In this document: positions 1 through 12,420 of the stretch, piece by piece | How the letters are laid out: the number at the start of each line of letters is the position of its first letter | How positions within the stretch are numbered: position 1 is the stretch's first letter | From: Seminavis robusta | Lineage: Eukaryota; Bacillariophyta; Bacillariophyceae; Naviculales; Naviculaceae | Reading direction: 5' to 3' | NCBI GenBank assembly: GCA_903772945.1 | Contig: CAICTM010000470.1 | Location: forward strand, 1-64,000 | DNA length: 64,000 nt | Notes under the pieces: model-generated | What the model saw: only the letters and a program-made list of their open reading frames with translations | Databases searched by the model: none | Told to the model about the DNA's origin: nothing | Translations under genes and position numbers: made by a program

Positions 1-148
1 ATCGCAAGTCGAAAAGCACGTGAATCGCGAAGTCAGAACGGCAAAGAGGAAATCCAGCAGATCACAAAAAAGATAACAAAACACAACAAGAAAAGCAGTA
101 ACACAAAAATATTCTTAATAACAATAAAATTTGTTTTTGCTATGGCTA

Positions 149-421
149 CAGCAGGATCGCGCTGTAGGCTGAGTACCACCAAGGCAGCTCAACGCAAGCG
201 TGGTGGATGCCGGTGGCTGATTCTTCTTGTCTGCTTGAATTGTTGATGATCTGGGTGACCGTAAGCAACCCGTAGGTGGCATAGATAAGGTCGACCGCGC
301 CCTCCAATCAAGCCCTTGGCCATCACCGAATCACACAGTCCCACATGCTTGCGGCGCAGAACTTGTCCTTGACGCGGCCGCGCTCACGAGCAGTAAACTC
401 GCAAGCGCCTTGTTGCCATTC
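149..421 (-). other. possible remnant of a coding region
   Basis: Two short stretches on the minus strand read like protein in different frames. One contains RERGRVKDKFCAASMWDC and ends near 334. The other, from about 308 to 149, contains EGAVDLIYATYGLLTVTQII and ends in a stop. Together they resemble a helix-rich DNA-binding segment (basic patch, W-D, then AID-I-YG-SVT-type spacing). No start, intron signal or full domain could be fixed, so this is at best a decayed fragment and may be chance. Confidence 0.25.
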
Positions 422-2626
422 AGCCCTTGATCACTCGTCCCACAGCTCGTAGAGTTTGAAAGGCTTCTTCGAAAGGTGGCGCTGGGGGTACAGGTTTGTA
501 GGCCCTTGCGGCGAGACGCGGCCAAACGCAGGATTTCAGTGCGGACGGGATACAGTCTGTACTTAATTCAGCTTTATGAGTTTAAATTGCAGGTTATTCT
601 AGAAATAATCAATAACTGCTCACTTATTTGGAAATACAACTTTACATCTCTTAGATCGTTAGATTATCAGTACACATGGTATTTCGCATGGTAGCATGCG
701 AGGTATGAGATGTTACTCATTCTTATTCTTATATGTCTATCCCTTGTTATCATAAGTGGTACCCCTTTTCTCGACTGTATTCGCTCGAAGCATATCCCCT
801 GTGATCCCCTGGATTCGCTCTAAATGCATCTCTCTGTTCTTATATATACGATCGTATCTCAATAAGGATCCCTATCTCTTGGTCTCGCTCCCGATAAGCA
901 ATCCCCTTGATTACTTATTCGATCATAAATCAACTGATGGATCCTATTGGTCATGTCGCTCGAATTCATCACCCTCTGATTCGCTAAACAATGGATCCAT
1001 CGCGCTCGCCAAGCTCTAATACTGCTACGTAAATTGGTCTATTGCTTCTATAACACTCCCATCGGTCAACTACCACCGGGCAAAGCCCTTGGTGCTCATG
1101 CTTCAGCATGATCGATACATCTGGTCCAACAGAATTCATTACTCTGTTGCTATTGCGGGGTCGTGCCTAAGCGTAGGTTCGTGAACTGCCATAGGAGTCA
1201 TGCTTGCCTTTATCTGTACGCTCGAGAAAACTCCTACCTGTTTCATTCATCTCAGCCACCTCGCGCAGAACATCTAACGACATCGATCATCGCTGCATCG
1301 CGGCCGCGAGTACCCCGGTGGTCATCGCTCGTCCCTACGGCGGCAATCTGGTACCAGGTTAGGCTCTGTCTGTCGTTTACCTTGCAGGAACCGAAGCAAG
1401 CCTTTGGTGGATACGCTCTTTGGTTGTGCCGTGTGCTAGCGCACTAGAGTGTGCTTCATCGCTTCTGCGCTCTGTGTCAATACGTTCAGATTTGATATCA
1501 CCCACGGGCATCGCTCCTCTCCAGGTACCACGAAGTAACCTGGCGTGGAGCGAATTATAGCTCTGGTACTCCTCCAAAAATAAATCACCCAGTGTGCTCC
1601 GTCCACTCCAGATTCTGGTTCTGTACATTCAGGCCAGTAGTGTAGTGACTCCAGCTGTACGTCGCGTAGGCAGGATGTCCACAACATTTCTGTGCGAGCA
1701 ATAGGAGCATTAATTATATCGTGATAGATATGATAGTCTCCTCTAATTCAGAAACACAACTCTCTATATCTCCTCTGAGATATCCCATTATATGAGCTCA
1801 CTACGCTCATCTCTGTCTCTCTCGGTATTGTAACAGTTGCGTCACCTGAGTCGATTAGTCTGTCTACTTCTTTTTGATGCCGATCACGTACTAGTAGCTT
1901 GCTAGCTAGCGGGCTTTGCGAGTTCCGAGTGACTTGCGATCTTTTGCTTGGATTGACTTGGTTGGGTCAGTCTTCTTGTGTTCCTTCGGTCGTTCAGTGA
2001 TGGTCTGTGTTCAGTGAGGCTTCGTTCATACCAGTGTCGATGTTCCAGCGAGCCAGTCGGTCGTTCGATGTTCCAGTCAGCTTGGAAGGTCGAGAAAGGT
2101 AGAAACACCCACAAACATAAGGAAAGACAGGGTAACACGTAGAGCCTGGTACTCCATGTACACGGTTGTATTCCCAGTTTCATGGGGAGCAGATACCTTT
2201 ACCGTACCCTAATTTTGCCTACTCGAGTAGCTAGCAAGGGGTTGTTGAACAATAATTTTGGAAATCGCGGGGATCGGAAAACCCCGAGTTGCACCCCTAA
2301 TTTTACTGTAGAGACTAGCTAGAGTAGAAACAGGTGCAAAGATGGGAATACGGATGTTTCTTTGATCAATATTCCCAAGCAACATCCAACCATCCTGTAA
2401 ACTTCAACTTTTGAACTATGTTTGGACTGCTAGTACAGGAGGGTCGCAACAATGCAACGATTTGGACTGGACTCGTCACCCTTACTTTTACAACCGCACA
2501 TACTTGTACATGTCTTTGTGGCCATTTGAACAGATTGGGAGATAGCGTACCGTATCTCTCGTTGCATGCTGCATTCTCCAAGACAACACACCAAAGCCAA
2601 TTTATCCCAGGGTTGTCACTGACACC
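422..2626. other. no recognisable gene
   Basis: Only short unrelated open frames occur here. The stretch 750-1020 repeats words around ATTCGCTC and GGATCC without a clear period. A TAGCTAGC-type palindrome lies near 1900. I see no RNA gene and no domain in any frame. Confidence 0.5.
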
Positions 2627-4847
2627 CTAGACCGGAAGGCAGTAGTCAGCAGCATCACCATCACAACAGAGAGTGCAACAAGAGCACTCTACCATAGGAT
2701 TACCAGTGCCATCCGTTGGCAAACAGTCAGCTGCCACTTCAAATATGTCCTTTGTGGGGTCAGCCAAAGCACAGACAGATGATGGAATGGAACCAGAAAG
2801 GTCATTCCCATTCACAATAAACCGATGTAGCTTTGTCAGAGCAGAAAGCTGTGCTGGGATGGTGCCATGGAACTTGTTTCTGGAAATGTCAAAGGTATGT
2901 AGCTGTGTCAAAAGCTGCAGGCCAGTGCTGATTGTTCCAGTCAAGCCACAGTTGGAGACCTCAAGTGAAATTAAGTTGGTACACCTGGTGAAGAGTTCCT
3001 CTGGTATGGAACCATCCATATTGGTCCGACTGATATCAAGTTCATAGAGAGAGCCATTCAGAAGTCCTATTTCCGATGGAATGGTTCCGAATAAAGGGTT
3101 CCCTTGCAAGTAGACTCTGAGGATACTAACTCCATGCAATGCTCCAAATTCAGTGGGTAGAGTACCTGTAACCTACAAGCAAGGAAAGGGAAAGGGTGAG
3201 CTGGGTCAATCACAGTTTAGGGTCTTGACCAAAAGTTGAAGATCACCGAGGTTCCGTTCCCGTGGAAAGGTTGTCTTACCATATTGTCATCAAGAAGAAT
3301 ATCGAGCTGGTATCCTTTCCCAACCTGAAAGACCTCGGTGGGAATGGAACCAGACAAGCTGTTTGAACCAAATCCAAGCCAGGTTCCATCAAAGAGTCCA
3401 ACTTCTGTGGGCACTGTCCCTGTTAGTGAATTGTTTGCAAATTGTAATGAGGAGAGCTTGTTTCCAAACAATTCCACAGGAATACTTCCTGTCAGTTGGT
3501 TCCCCTCGAAGTTAATTGATTCCAGTGCTGGAATATTTGCAAGTTCTGTGGGCAGAGGGCCATTCAATCCGTTGTCCCCTGATTATAAAAGCAAGCTAAG
3601 GATAAGCACAGGAATCATGCAGTTTGGTTCTTGTTGTGGTCAACAAAATTAGAAAAGAACTCACAAAGCCACAACCCTGTAATGTTCTTCTCGGTGTCAC
3701 AATAAATTCCCGCCCATTGACATTCGTGAACACCTGTGAGCCACCGAATTGTCAATGATTCCGAACCATATAAATCTGGAATCCAACATGTTTCTTCATT
3801 TGCAGTTGTGGATGGCCCACAATAAAGCCATTCACTCTCCCGGGATGTTTGAAAGTAAGTTAATATCACAATGAACCTCTGTAGAAGATTGTTGGCTTCT
3901 AGATTGAGCTGCAGAGGATCCTCAAATACAATCCAATCAAGAGCCTTGAACTTTGGCTGGGTGGGTTCTGCTTCATTATTTTTGGGGAAATAGTCAGGTC
4001 CGAGAGCATCTTCAATTCTGTTTTGAATGTCCTCCAAAACAAAATCTCGAACGGAAGTGGGAGCCTGAGTCTTCACATCACCTTCTTTTTTGTTGCTGCA
4101 GAGACCAGCCCCGCAGATGGAACCAACAAGCACTCCAACGATGAGAAGGCTGCCAATGAGAACAAGGATCATGCGTGTCATGTAGGTTGATTTGTTTTCT
4201 CCGTGCAAATTGTCTGGTCTAGCGATCTGTGTAGGTTCTTCATTTTCTTCAACCTGATTTGCCACCACCAATCCATTAATATTGTGTGTGGGAGTCGGGG
4301 CTTGATTATCTGCTATACTTAGATTCCTTGTGTTTGCGCTTGTCAGTCTGAGCTCTTCATCCGAACTATCATCACGAACAGACAGCTCAACACTCGAAGA
4401 AGGAGTAGCTCCGAGTGTTGTGGTTCTCTGGAGATCAGTCCCGGGGGCCACTGCATATGCTCCTGGAGGCATGGTAGCTTCATCTGACTGATTTTGCCCA
4501 CAAGTCACCTTTGGATGTGGAAAAGCAAGCTCGTCCTCTGGACCAGCTTCTGCTGAAGGAGTTTCGTTGGTATCTTGAGGATGATTCTTTATTTGATCTT
4601 GTACTGCCTTCGAAATAGAGGTATTGTCTTGCTTTTCTTCTTCTTTGATTTCCTCTCCCGTGGAGATGTCTCCTGTTGTGCTGGGATGAAGCTGCGATGA
4701 CTGGAACCCCATTTCCTCTCTCTTTGATTGCTCGCCTTCTCTCTGTTGTGCCTTCTTTAACTTTTCCAGCTTTCTGAGCTCCACCTCTCTATTCTCCCCC
4801 CGGCTTCTGGCAGCCACAATATCCATTAACTCTTCCTCATCGTCCAT
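2627..4847 (-). CDS. LRR receptor-like type II membrane protein
   Basis: Three exons by eye: 4847-3665, 3578-3280 and 3172-2627, with GTGAG/GTAAG donors and CAG/TAG acceptors. The frame holds across both joins and gives about 675 residues. The first ATG in frame is at 4847 (MDDEEELMDIV); the open frame continues upstream without an ATG, so an earlier exon is possible. The N-terminal ~220 residues are charged and low complexity. One membrane segment follows (MILVLIGSLLIVGVLVGSIC), then an extracellular part with W-x-C cap motifs around VHECQWAGIYCD, and about eight plant-type LRRs (L-x-G-x-IP). It ends in a Cys-rich tail (CSCCTLCCDG). This architecture is common in diatoms. No kinase domain is present, so the output is unknown; adhesion or recognition is inferred. 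Confidence 0.85.
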
Positions 4848-5567
4848 TTGGGTTGCAGAAGGTTCCAGCCTTGCCCAATGCCCATCAACCTTATCGGGTG
4901 GTATCCTGGGTTGTGGGAGGCTCAGTTGCTCAGAAGTCTCCTCAATCCTCGCTGCCGGTTTTTGACAGCTTAGAATTCCTGTGGCATCCTGAGAGTTCTG
5001 CTGCAGCACTGAGGAATGGGGGTTTGGAGTACATTTACGGTATGGTACCTGTTACCAGGTACCGGTGGGTTACACAAGACCAGGGTTTAGAGCAGAAGAT
5101 TATCTAGGAAGACCTCTGGAATCGGATCTTGCATGGTCTAGCTAGGTGCTAGCTAGCTGGAATAAAGTCTGGCTAGACTAGACTATCTACCTACCTACCG
5201 TACTCTGACCTCCTAGAGTGCGTCGTTGTTGGCATCAAACTGCATAAGCGCCGAAGTCCGTCAGAGCTCGAGCATGCCGTACTATGGTCTCTTGCCCAGA
5301 TAGCTGAAGTTGGGCTGAACTGATTGAGGGTACCGGTACCAGTAAAACCGAGCACCAGATGCATCTGCTTCCACTAGCAGCGTCAAGCGGCACTCTGCTA
5401 AACACAATACAATACAATTACTGCACGGTGTGCTATGAAATCGTTGTTCTTTGAACCTCCAAAGACAATGCCGAATATTGCTAGCTCTGAGCACCGGATG
5501 AATAATGTGGTGGCGGGGTCACCAGCCAGCCCTGATTTTGACTAAATTCGATCTGTATACAGCCCTT
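4848..5567. other. intergenic, no gene seen
   Basis: The LRR gene's open frame extends about 160 bases into this stretch without an ATG. The rest holds GGTACCGGTACC-type palindromes (near 5050-5070 and 5330) and a GCTAGCTAGC run near 5150. The gap separates the LRR gene from the 3' end of the permease. No promoter element can be assigned. Confidence 0.5.
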
Positions 5568-7173
5568 CTAAAAGAAGGTCCTCACGACCGTCACGACAGC
5601 TCCACACACTCCAAGGATTCCACCAACCCACATCATGATTTCCGATTCTCTCACTTCCCAGTTGCTGGTATATGTGGCCACACAAGTGCAGTTCAAAACC
5701 AAGCTTTGAAACATGAGAGGTGGAAAGATGTAAATAATGGCCGAAGACAGAGTAGCACCTCCAAAACTCAACACAAAGGTCAAATCACTAACGACAATGG
5801 CCAGAACTGTGACGGTACTCAACAAGAGGATTGTCGTGGTTCGTTTGGAACAGCTGCTGCTGCTGCTGGTTTGGCCGAGCAAGTCCCACAGTCCATCCCG
5901 GCCTCCTTGGAACAACAGCGGATACGCAAAGATGACCGATAGGGCCACACCGAATCTCGACAGTGCCGCCAATGGATCGCGATACGAGTAATTGTCCAAA
6001 ATGAACCCAGCCGAGTTTTCTCCAAAGGTCAGAAAACCCAGCGTACTAATACACATGTAGGTAATGGCCGCCGAAAAGAAACTGGCATTGACGACCACGT
6101 TGAAGCGTCCCGTGGTGTGATCCCGGAGTTCGTAGTAGTACTTGGAAGCATTGTAGTGGGCCACATAGCCCGTGGATAGAATGCTAATCAGAATGAGTGC
6201 TTGTGGGGAAAAGAAGGACATGGCACCCTTGGTTCCAAATTGGGGCAAATGCTCGGGTGGTAGATCGTCGTAGAAGCGACCTCCTTCACGGTACGAGCCA
6301 TCAAAGTATCGTAGAATCATGGTACAAGCTGTGACACCTGGAAGATGGAATGAATGGAATGAAATGAAAACACAAGATATGAGCGGTCTGCTGATTGTTG
6401 TGTCTTTTTGCTTGCTCCTATTCACTCCCCAGCCGCTTACCTGTACCAATTTGTCCAATCAAGGAAAATATGGCCAGAGAGCTGAGTCTTTCCAGCAGAC
6501 AGAGAGGCAACAGGACCACTAGAGTGATCCCCACCAGTGTCTCTGTCTTGGTCCAATCAAACCCCAAGCTTCTAGCCAGAGGTGTACATGTAGACGCAAT
6601 GACAATCGAAAACGACCAACAACCCAGAATCGCCTTTCCTGTGACGACCAGTCCCACCCAAATGTTGTACTTGGTTCCATGACGACGCCCCACGGTTCGA
6701 TCCCAGCATTCTTGATACGTTTTGGATTTGGTGACTGCCGAAACCCGACCAATCAAGGAAAAGCTGTAGGCATTCAACACTCCCATGGCAAGAATCACCA
6801 ACAAGGCGGGAAACACGGCCGTCCATTGATTGCCAAAGGCGGCCATTCCAGCCGGCAGTGACAATCCTCCCGATCCCACAATATTCTTGACCAAGTTCAA
6901 TATTTCATTGCCAATACTGGCCGTGCCGTCATCCCAGGCTTCGGCGTGAAACAAACATTTGGGATTGTACACGGTATTGCGCTCCTTGATCAGTGTCAGT
7001 GTTGCGGCGGTTTCCTCCGGTGTCGATTTGCGGCGTTCTCGGAGGATCGAAGGATCATCGTCTGTTGTTGTGCCTCCGTATGAGTCTTCTTTCTCGGCAG
7101 AAAAAGATGGATCGTCTACCAAGGAACGAGTCTCATCATCACGGTCGGCTATCAAAGAAGTGCTAGTGGTCAT
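5568..7173 (-). CDS. amino acid/auxin permease (AAAP, SLC38/SLC36-like)
   Basis: Two exons, 7173-6441 and 6337-5568, joined in frame (donor CAG|GTAAGC, acceptor CCAG|GTGTC), give 500 residues. ATG 7173 (MTTSTSLIADRDDE) is the first true ATG in frame. A hydrophilic N-terminus of about 90 residues precedes the family signature NIVGSGGLSLPAGMAAFGN in the first helix. About eleven membrane helices follow, with the exon join between helices 5 and 6. Length and topology fit the AAAP family, which moves amino acids with H+ or Na+ across plasma or vacuolar membranes. Substrate cannot be told from sequence. It lies tail-to-head with the LRR gene and shows no link to it. Confidence 0.9.
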
Positions 7174-7534
7174 GGTGATACAGTACTGGTATGTTCCAAT
7201 CAATAAGCTGATGGCACGTCCACGGCGATGGCCAAGGTGGCGTCAAGGCGAACGCTCCACAAAATAAAACCGTCGACCCCAACATTAGGGCTCAGGATTT
7301 GGTCCTTTCGTGGCGTGGTGGCACCAAGTTTTTATGTTTTGTGTGTTCAGCAGCCACGGTTAGGTGTCATGGAACTGGTACGCTGCTAATAGCTATCCGA
7401 TGAGAGCCAAGAACAACCTCAGCATCATAGCAAGGTCATCGGGTCAATACAAGAAGACCAAATAAATTCAAAAGCCAGTCTTGGTTGTAGTCGACCTTGA
7501 CAAAGAATCTATGAAAGGACGTCAGTAGCTATAC

Positions 7535-8185
7535 ATGGTCAGAAGTTTTAATTGCGCCATTGGTGCTTGCATCACATTGCTTTTGGCTGGAATTGGTGCT
7601 GGCATTCTCATTTATAATTTGCTGCGGTTAACTTGTCCAGCAATAACAACAACGACAACAGTGGTGGAAACAACGTCCAAACTCCAGGTCCTCTGCTGCT
7701 TCTATCCTCACCAATTTGCACGTTTTCAGGATGCCATCCAACAACGTTGGTGGCACAGCTCCTGTCGAGCGACAATACCACACTTACCAACCTTTGAGAT
7801 CTGGATATCAGTGATAATGGTATTGGCTGCCATCCCTCGGAAACTTGCTCAATCTGGAACGTCTGGATCTGTCTGAGAACATGCATGTTCACGGGACCAT
7901 TGCCACCTGACTTGGGGGACCTTACCTGTCTAAACCTGTTGCTGGTGAATGACAACCGCCTGACCGGCACGATTCCCGATGAATATGTTTTCCTGAACTA
8001 ACTGAACATCCTGCGCATAGACAAGAATAGCCTGACAGGGGATATCCCATCGACTTTCTGCATTGCCATCGATAGCTACCGATATCTCTGGCACAGCCTT
8101 GTTTGCCGACTGCCTAGAAGTGAATTGCCCCTGCTGTCTCTATTGCTGTTTCGACCAGCTCCCTGAATGCAGGTGCCTACCGGTA
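7535..8185 (+). pseudogene. collapsed LRR receptor relic
   Basis: A membrane-type segment (IGACITLLLAGIGAGILIY) is followed by LRR pieces that sit in different frames: LGNLLNLERLDLSEN, then PPDLGDLTCLNLLLVNDN with NRLTGTIP, then a stop inside the next repeat, then KNSLTGDIPSTFC. A Cys-rich end (CPCCLYCCFD) completes the series. The order membrane segment, LRRs, CC tail matches the intact gene at 2.6-4.8 kb, but the LRR region is much shorter and has at least three frame breaks. It is a decayed paralogue. Confidence 0.75.
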
Positions 8186-8489
8186 CTTGCTGATGTTGCG
8201 CCAGATCAGTGTGCTATCGAGCTCTGGGGGACACGAGAGAAATGGTCCAGAAGAAGAGGCTCTCTCGCTACAGGTTGTTTCTTTTCGTCTAAAAGTGAGG
8301 TGAGGCATGAGCCTCTAAAAAGGTTTTTGCAAGACGGAAACGAAAGGTTAGCTAGAGCAGCTAGGAGCACGAGTAAACATGCATCGATTATATCAATTAT
8401 CCTAATATCCAAGAAACCCAAGAGAGAAAGACTGCACCCCAAAAGCGTAGGAGCACAGCCGCCTGTACCGGTGGTTGTCAGAAGGAAGC

Positions 8490-11400
8490 TTAGACGTCCA
8501 GTTCCGCTTCGTACTTGCTTTCGCGCTTATCCGCTGTGGGGAACGACGAGGATTGGTGGAGGGAGGATTGGTGGAGGGAGGGATCACGTTCGGAATAGTC
8601 GTCGCCGCTAGCAATGCTGCTTCGTGTGTAGTCGGTGGATGTTTTCTGCACATTCTCCAGCCAGAATGTTTGCAACTTTCCCTTTCCTTTTGACGGGTGT
8701 AGCAAGCATAGCAAGAAAGAGGTTCAGGGCGACGTCTTGATAAGGTGCCAACAGCAAACCAACCGACATTCCGCGACCCTACCTTTGGCTTCAATGAGGT
8801 CCTCACGGGCAGTCAACCAGTTGCCTTTCCCTCGTTCACGTAGGCAATCTGACGTGGCTGTAGACAGCTGGATTCTCCCTTTGACTCCATTGGATTCCAT
8901 CCTGGCTGCTGTGTTGACTGAAAGAGAACCAGAGTTTGGATGTGAGCAAACACATCATCATCGCTTGCCTTGTTCCAACGTCGAAGAACATACCTGTATC
9001 ACCAAACAACTATGGGATTGGAATGAAGTAAAAGCCAAGGTTTGAGGAGCGTCTCTCGAGCAGAGCATGATATAACCTTTGCACAACCTACCTGGAAGCG
9101 GGACTTTTCTCCCCGAAGGACTCCTGCTGTCACTGGACCTGAGTGTAAGCCAATGCGAAGATCCAGGGTTCCTAGGAAGAAAGAATCGTACATACACAAA
9201 ATGAGTGTGCGCCAGCTGGGAGGATCCTGTTACAACTGCACGTGATTGTGATTTACCTGTGTCTTCGCCAAGTGTATCCCGCAGACGGTTGGTCACCTCA
9301 CGCATCTTGTCCCGTGTGTCCCAAGCGAACTTAGCCATTGACACTGCATGGTCCTTGCGTTGCTCAGGGATGCCTGTAATGGCAACTTTCAAATGCAGAT
9401 GTTCAAAGAAACAGCAGACAGTCAGTGGGAATGCCAAGGGTGCTTAGTGTTGGTACAAGGGAGGGACTTTATCTTACCATAGCAATCTCCAATAGTTTCA
9501 ACTGTAGCGAAAGGAAGAACACACACACAAGGTGTTAGCTCCATGGGATTTGTTTTGACTGGTGAGCTGACTTGGTTTTGGTCAAGGATACCTTTGAAAA
9601 CACGTCGACGTTTGCAGATCCGATCAAACTCTGAATAGATTGCTGTTGATAGAGAAGTTGAGGTGGTGAGGTTTGCATGGTCGGAGAGACGTGTGGAGCA
9701 AGCCAAGAATGCCTTACCTTCCAATAGCCTGAATACATCAACTGGCTGCCGGGATGAGGACCAGGCAGTAAAGCCAGCCTGATGAAGGAGAGGAGCAAAT
9801 ATTAGTCAATTCATCCAACAAAGCCGCCTGTAATAGACACGTCCACATGTACTTACAATATCGGCAAAGTAGACTGTGCAATTAGGGTAAAGATCGGCAA
9901 TTGGGTCAGACTGCTTGTTCATGCTGGCACCACTCTCCCGCGATGCAGACAAGCTCTGCCTGTCCATGGTGTTCATGAAGCTGCTTAGAGGATCCAAGGC
10001 CTTCTTGTGCTGGCGTTTCTTCTCTTCCGCTTCCTCCAGAAGACGATTCTTGACATCCTTTGGGAAGAGAGATGACACAATGTCATTGGTCTTTGTGGCA
10101 TGCCCTACCACTTTCTTGTTGCGCTTGTTATTAAACAGGTCATAGATGATAAAGGCCACAATCATAATGGCAAAGGTTGAAGCAACAACCAAAGTCAAAG
10201 CCCAAGGAAGGTTGGATTTGAAGTCGTCCTCAAAATCTTTTGTAGCATAAATGTGATATGAATACTCACACTCCCCTGGCACTTGTTGAGCATCATCTGG
10301 AAGGGTGGGATCACGGAATGAGAGGACAGCTTCAGTGTGCGTGTAGGCGGGGTCATGGAGATCTCCCTCCCCTCTATAATAGGCTGAGTTGCCATGAAGA
10401 TCATAGGTCCATGCCTTGCCACAGCTGTTGCGGAGAACACAGGTGATACCATCAACGCCTTCAGGAAGCAAATTGACCAAGTAGCGGTCCCAAGGGATGA
10501 CCACTGCAAAGGTCCCAACAATTCTTGATTCTGTGTCATGGAGCCTCTCAAACACGGGAACCATGACTGCAGAATGAGGATGCATAAAGGCAGTCCCACC
10601 TTCTTCATTCACATAATCCACCAATGATGCATGGTAGGCTTCATGGTCCTCAAGCTTGATGGCACGGTTGGCAAGGTTCTCAACAGGAACGGTGTCTGTC
10701 AACACCAAGCGCCTTGCTTCAATGGCAGCAGGGATCTCTTTCTTCAAAGCCCAGGGTGCAGGATCACTGTTCATAAAGGAGGGATGGAAAATAGGGGGAG
10801 ACACCATCCATGCAGGAAAGTATGGGCCTTCTCCATAGGTTGGAGCAAGGATGATCCCGCCCTCCTTAAAGTTGGGGATGTATGGGAGTGGAGCAATGTC
10901 ACCTTCCACAAAGTCACTGGGCTTGACAGAGGAACCTTCTGGCTGCAATGTGAGAGCAGTAGCTCGGCTCATTGCTAGATTGGTCTTGTAGTTGGACAGA
11001 GTGTAGTTGGACCATTCTTCGAGCTGGTCTTCTTCCACCCTGACATGCCAGTTGATCATCTCTGCACCAGTGGTGGAGCGAACATGGGCTGCCAAGGCCT
11101 CGAAAGTTGGGATTGTCACAAACGGAAAGGTTTCGCCTAGGGCATCGGCTGAAACCGTAATGGTGTCGGAGAAGGAACGGAGGGATAGGAAGATATTGGA
11201 GGCGTGGAATTCAGCAGCATCTTGGATGGTTTGCACGACTTGATCATACTACCCGCGTGGCGGAGAGAAAGCACGAAAGCAAACAAAGGGTTGAGACAAG
11301 TTGCCAGTGGGTGGGGCTACGGGAGTACAGTTCGGTATGACTTACGCTGGTTTTGTAGTTGTGGTCTTCTTCCCGGTCTAGAAAGATATAGGCTCCCACA

Positions 11401-11624
11401 GACACCAGTGATGCGGTGGTAACGAGGAGCAGAAGCACAAGGATCTTCCAAATCCAGATCTGTTTGGTTTCTTCCTTGGTGAGGTTCTTCACCTCGCACT
11501 TTTCCTTCGTGCCTTGGTTGTCGAGCTCATCTCCAAACTGCGATGACATATCCATATCCAACTTGTCGCCCTCTTCTCGTGAGGAAGATGCCAAGCTGAG
11601 GGTTTCAGGTTGAGTCGATGTCAT
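8490..11624 (-). CDS. membrane class III nucleotide (probably guanylate) cyclase, receptor type
   Basis: Ten exons by eye: 11624-11346, 11248-9857, 9778-9718, 9642-9592, 9501-9478, 9385-9257, 9171-9092, 9009-8994, 8917-8783, 8686-8490. All are bounded by GT..AG, every phase agrees, and together they give 787 residues. A cytoplasmic N-terminus leads to TM1 (ILVLLLLVTTASLVSVGAYI). A ~330-residue CHASE/Cache-like extracellular sensor follows, then TM2 (LPWALTLVVASTFAIMIVAF) and the cyclase domain. The metal-binding Asp residues are in YFADIAGFT and ETIGDCY, and the transition-state Asn and Arg in DTVNTAARMES. The purine-selecting positions read Glu (VETIGD) and Gln (FQLFGD): the Glu is guanylate-cyclase-like, while the usual Cys is replaced. 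ATG 11624 is the first in frame. The likely job is converting an external signal to cGMP or cAMP; the ligand is unknown. Confidence 0.9.
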
Positions 11625-12139
11625 GGTTTCAAACAAAGCGACGATGTAGAAAATTATGGTTGGAAACCAAGGATGCAGTAAAACAATAATATGAGTCAGG
11701 GTCGGGTCAGTTCGAAGGACTTCATTGATGTACTAGCTAGCCTAGTATGTACAGTACAGTAGTGAGCTTTGGCCGGGACCAGATTTTGGAGCTCTGAGCG
11801 AACCAAAGACATCGGTTTGCCAGCTGTTTTCCCGGCGAACTTACGACTTACGACAGCTTTTAGTACGATCAAATAATAATGGGTTGTCAGTTGTCAGCTT
11901 ACTTGTCAGGGTGTTCTCGGTTCTCAAAGTCTCAAAGCTTGGTGCTTGGTGTCGTGGCTCTTACAGTACTAATATGTCTGGCCACTGGCATTGCCCATCG
12001 CTGCTCTGTGGTTTGTGGTTTGAGCGTTTGAGCTGGTGCTGCTGGTGTTGTCCTCTACTAGCTAGCTAGAATCTGGGGGGCTTCCGGCTGCGGGTTGTAT
12101 TTGGCTGGTACCGGTACAGCAAGGTCCGGAAACCCCAAT
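11625..12139. other. intergenic upstream of the cyclase gene
   Basis: No coding signal was found. A CTAGCTAGCTAG run lies at about 12057-12069 and a GGTACCGGTAC palindrome near 12109. The cyclase promoter should lie here, but no element can be assigned. Confidence 0.4.
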
Positions 12140-12420
12140 GATGTTTTGAAATTTTTCAAACAGTTTTAGTTTCTCATTTTTAGTTTTAGTTTCTTATTTT
12201 TAGTTTCTCAATTTGAGAAACTAACAGTTTTAGTTTCTTATTTGATAAAATAGTTTCTCATTTCTGGCAGAAATCACAACACATGTACTAGCAGTTCTAT
12301 ACATAGTTTCTCATTTCAAAAGATAGTTTCTCATTTCAACCAAATGAGAAACTAACTTTCTCATTTCAGAACTTAGTTTCTCAAATGAGAAACTACTTTC
12401 TCATTTGAGAAACTGTCAAA
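12140..12420. repeat. irregular AGTTTCTCATTT array with inverted copies
   Basis: The words TTAGTTTCTCATTT and AGTTTCTTATTT and their complements AAATGAGAAACTA recur about a dozen times in both orientations at irregular spacing of roughly 15-40 bases. Opposed copies could fold into several hairpins. No terminal repeats or flanking duplication is evident, so it is scored as a local low-complexity repeat. Confidence 0.8.

Noticed and set aside
8063-8611. 182-residue plus-strand frame as a separate gene
   Set aside because: Its first part is the Cys-rich end of the LRR relic and its last part is antisense to the final cyclase exon.
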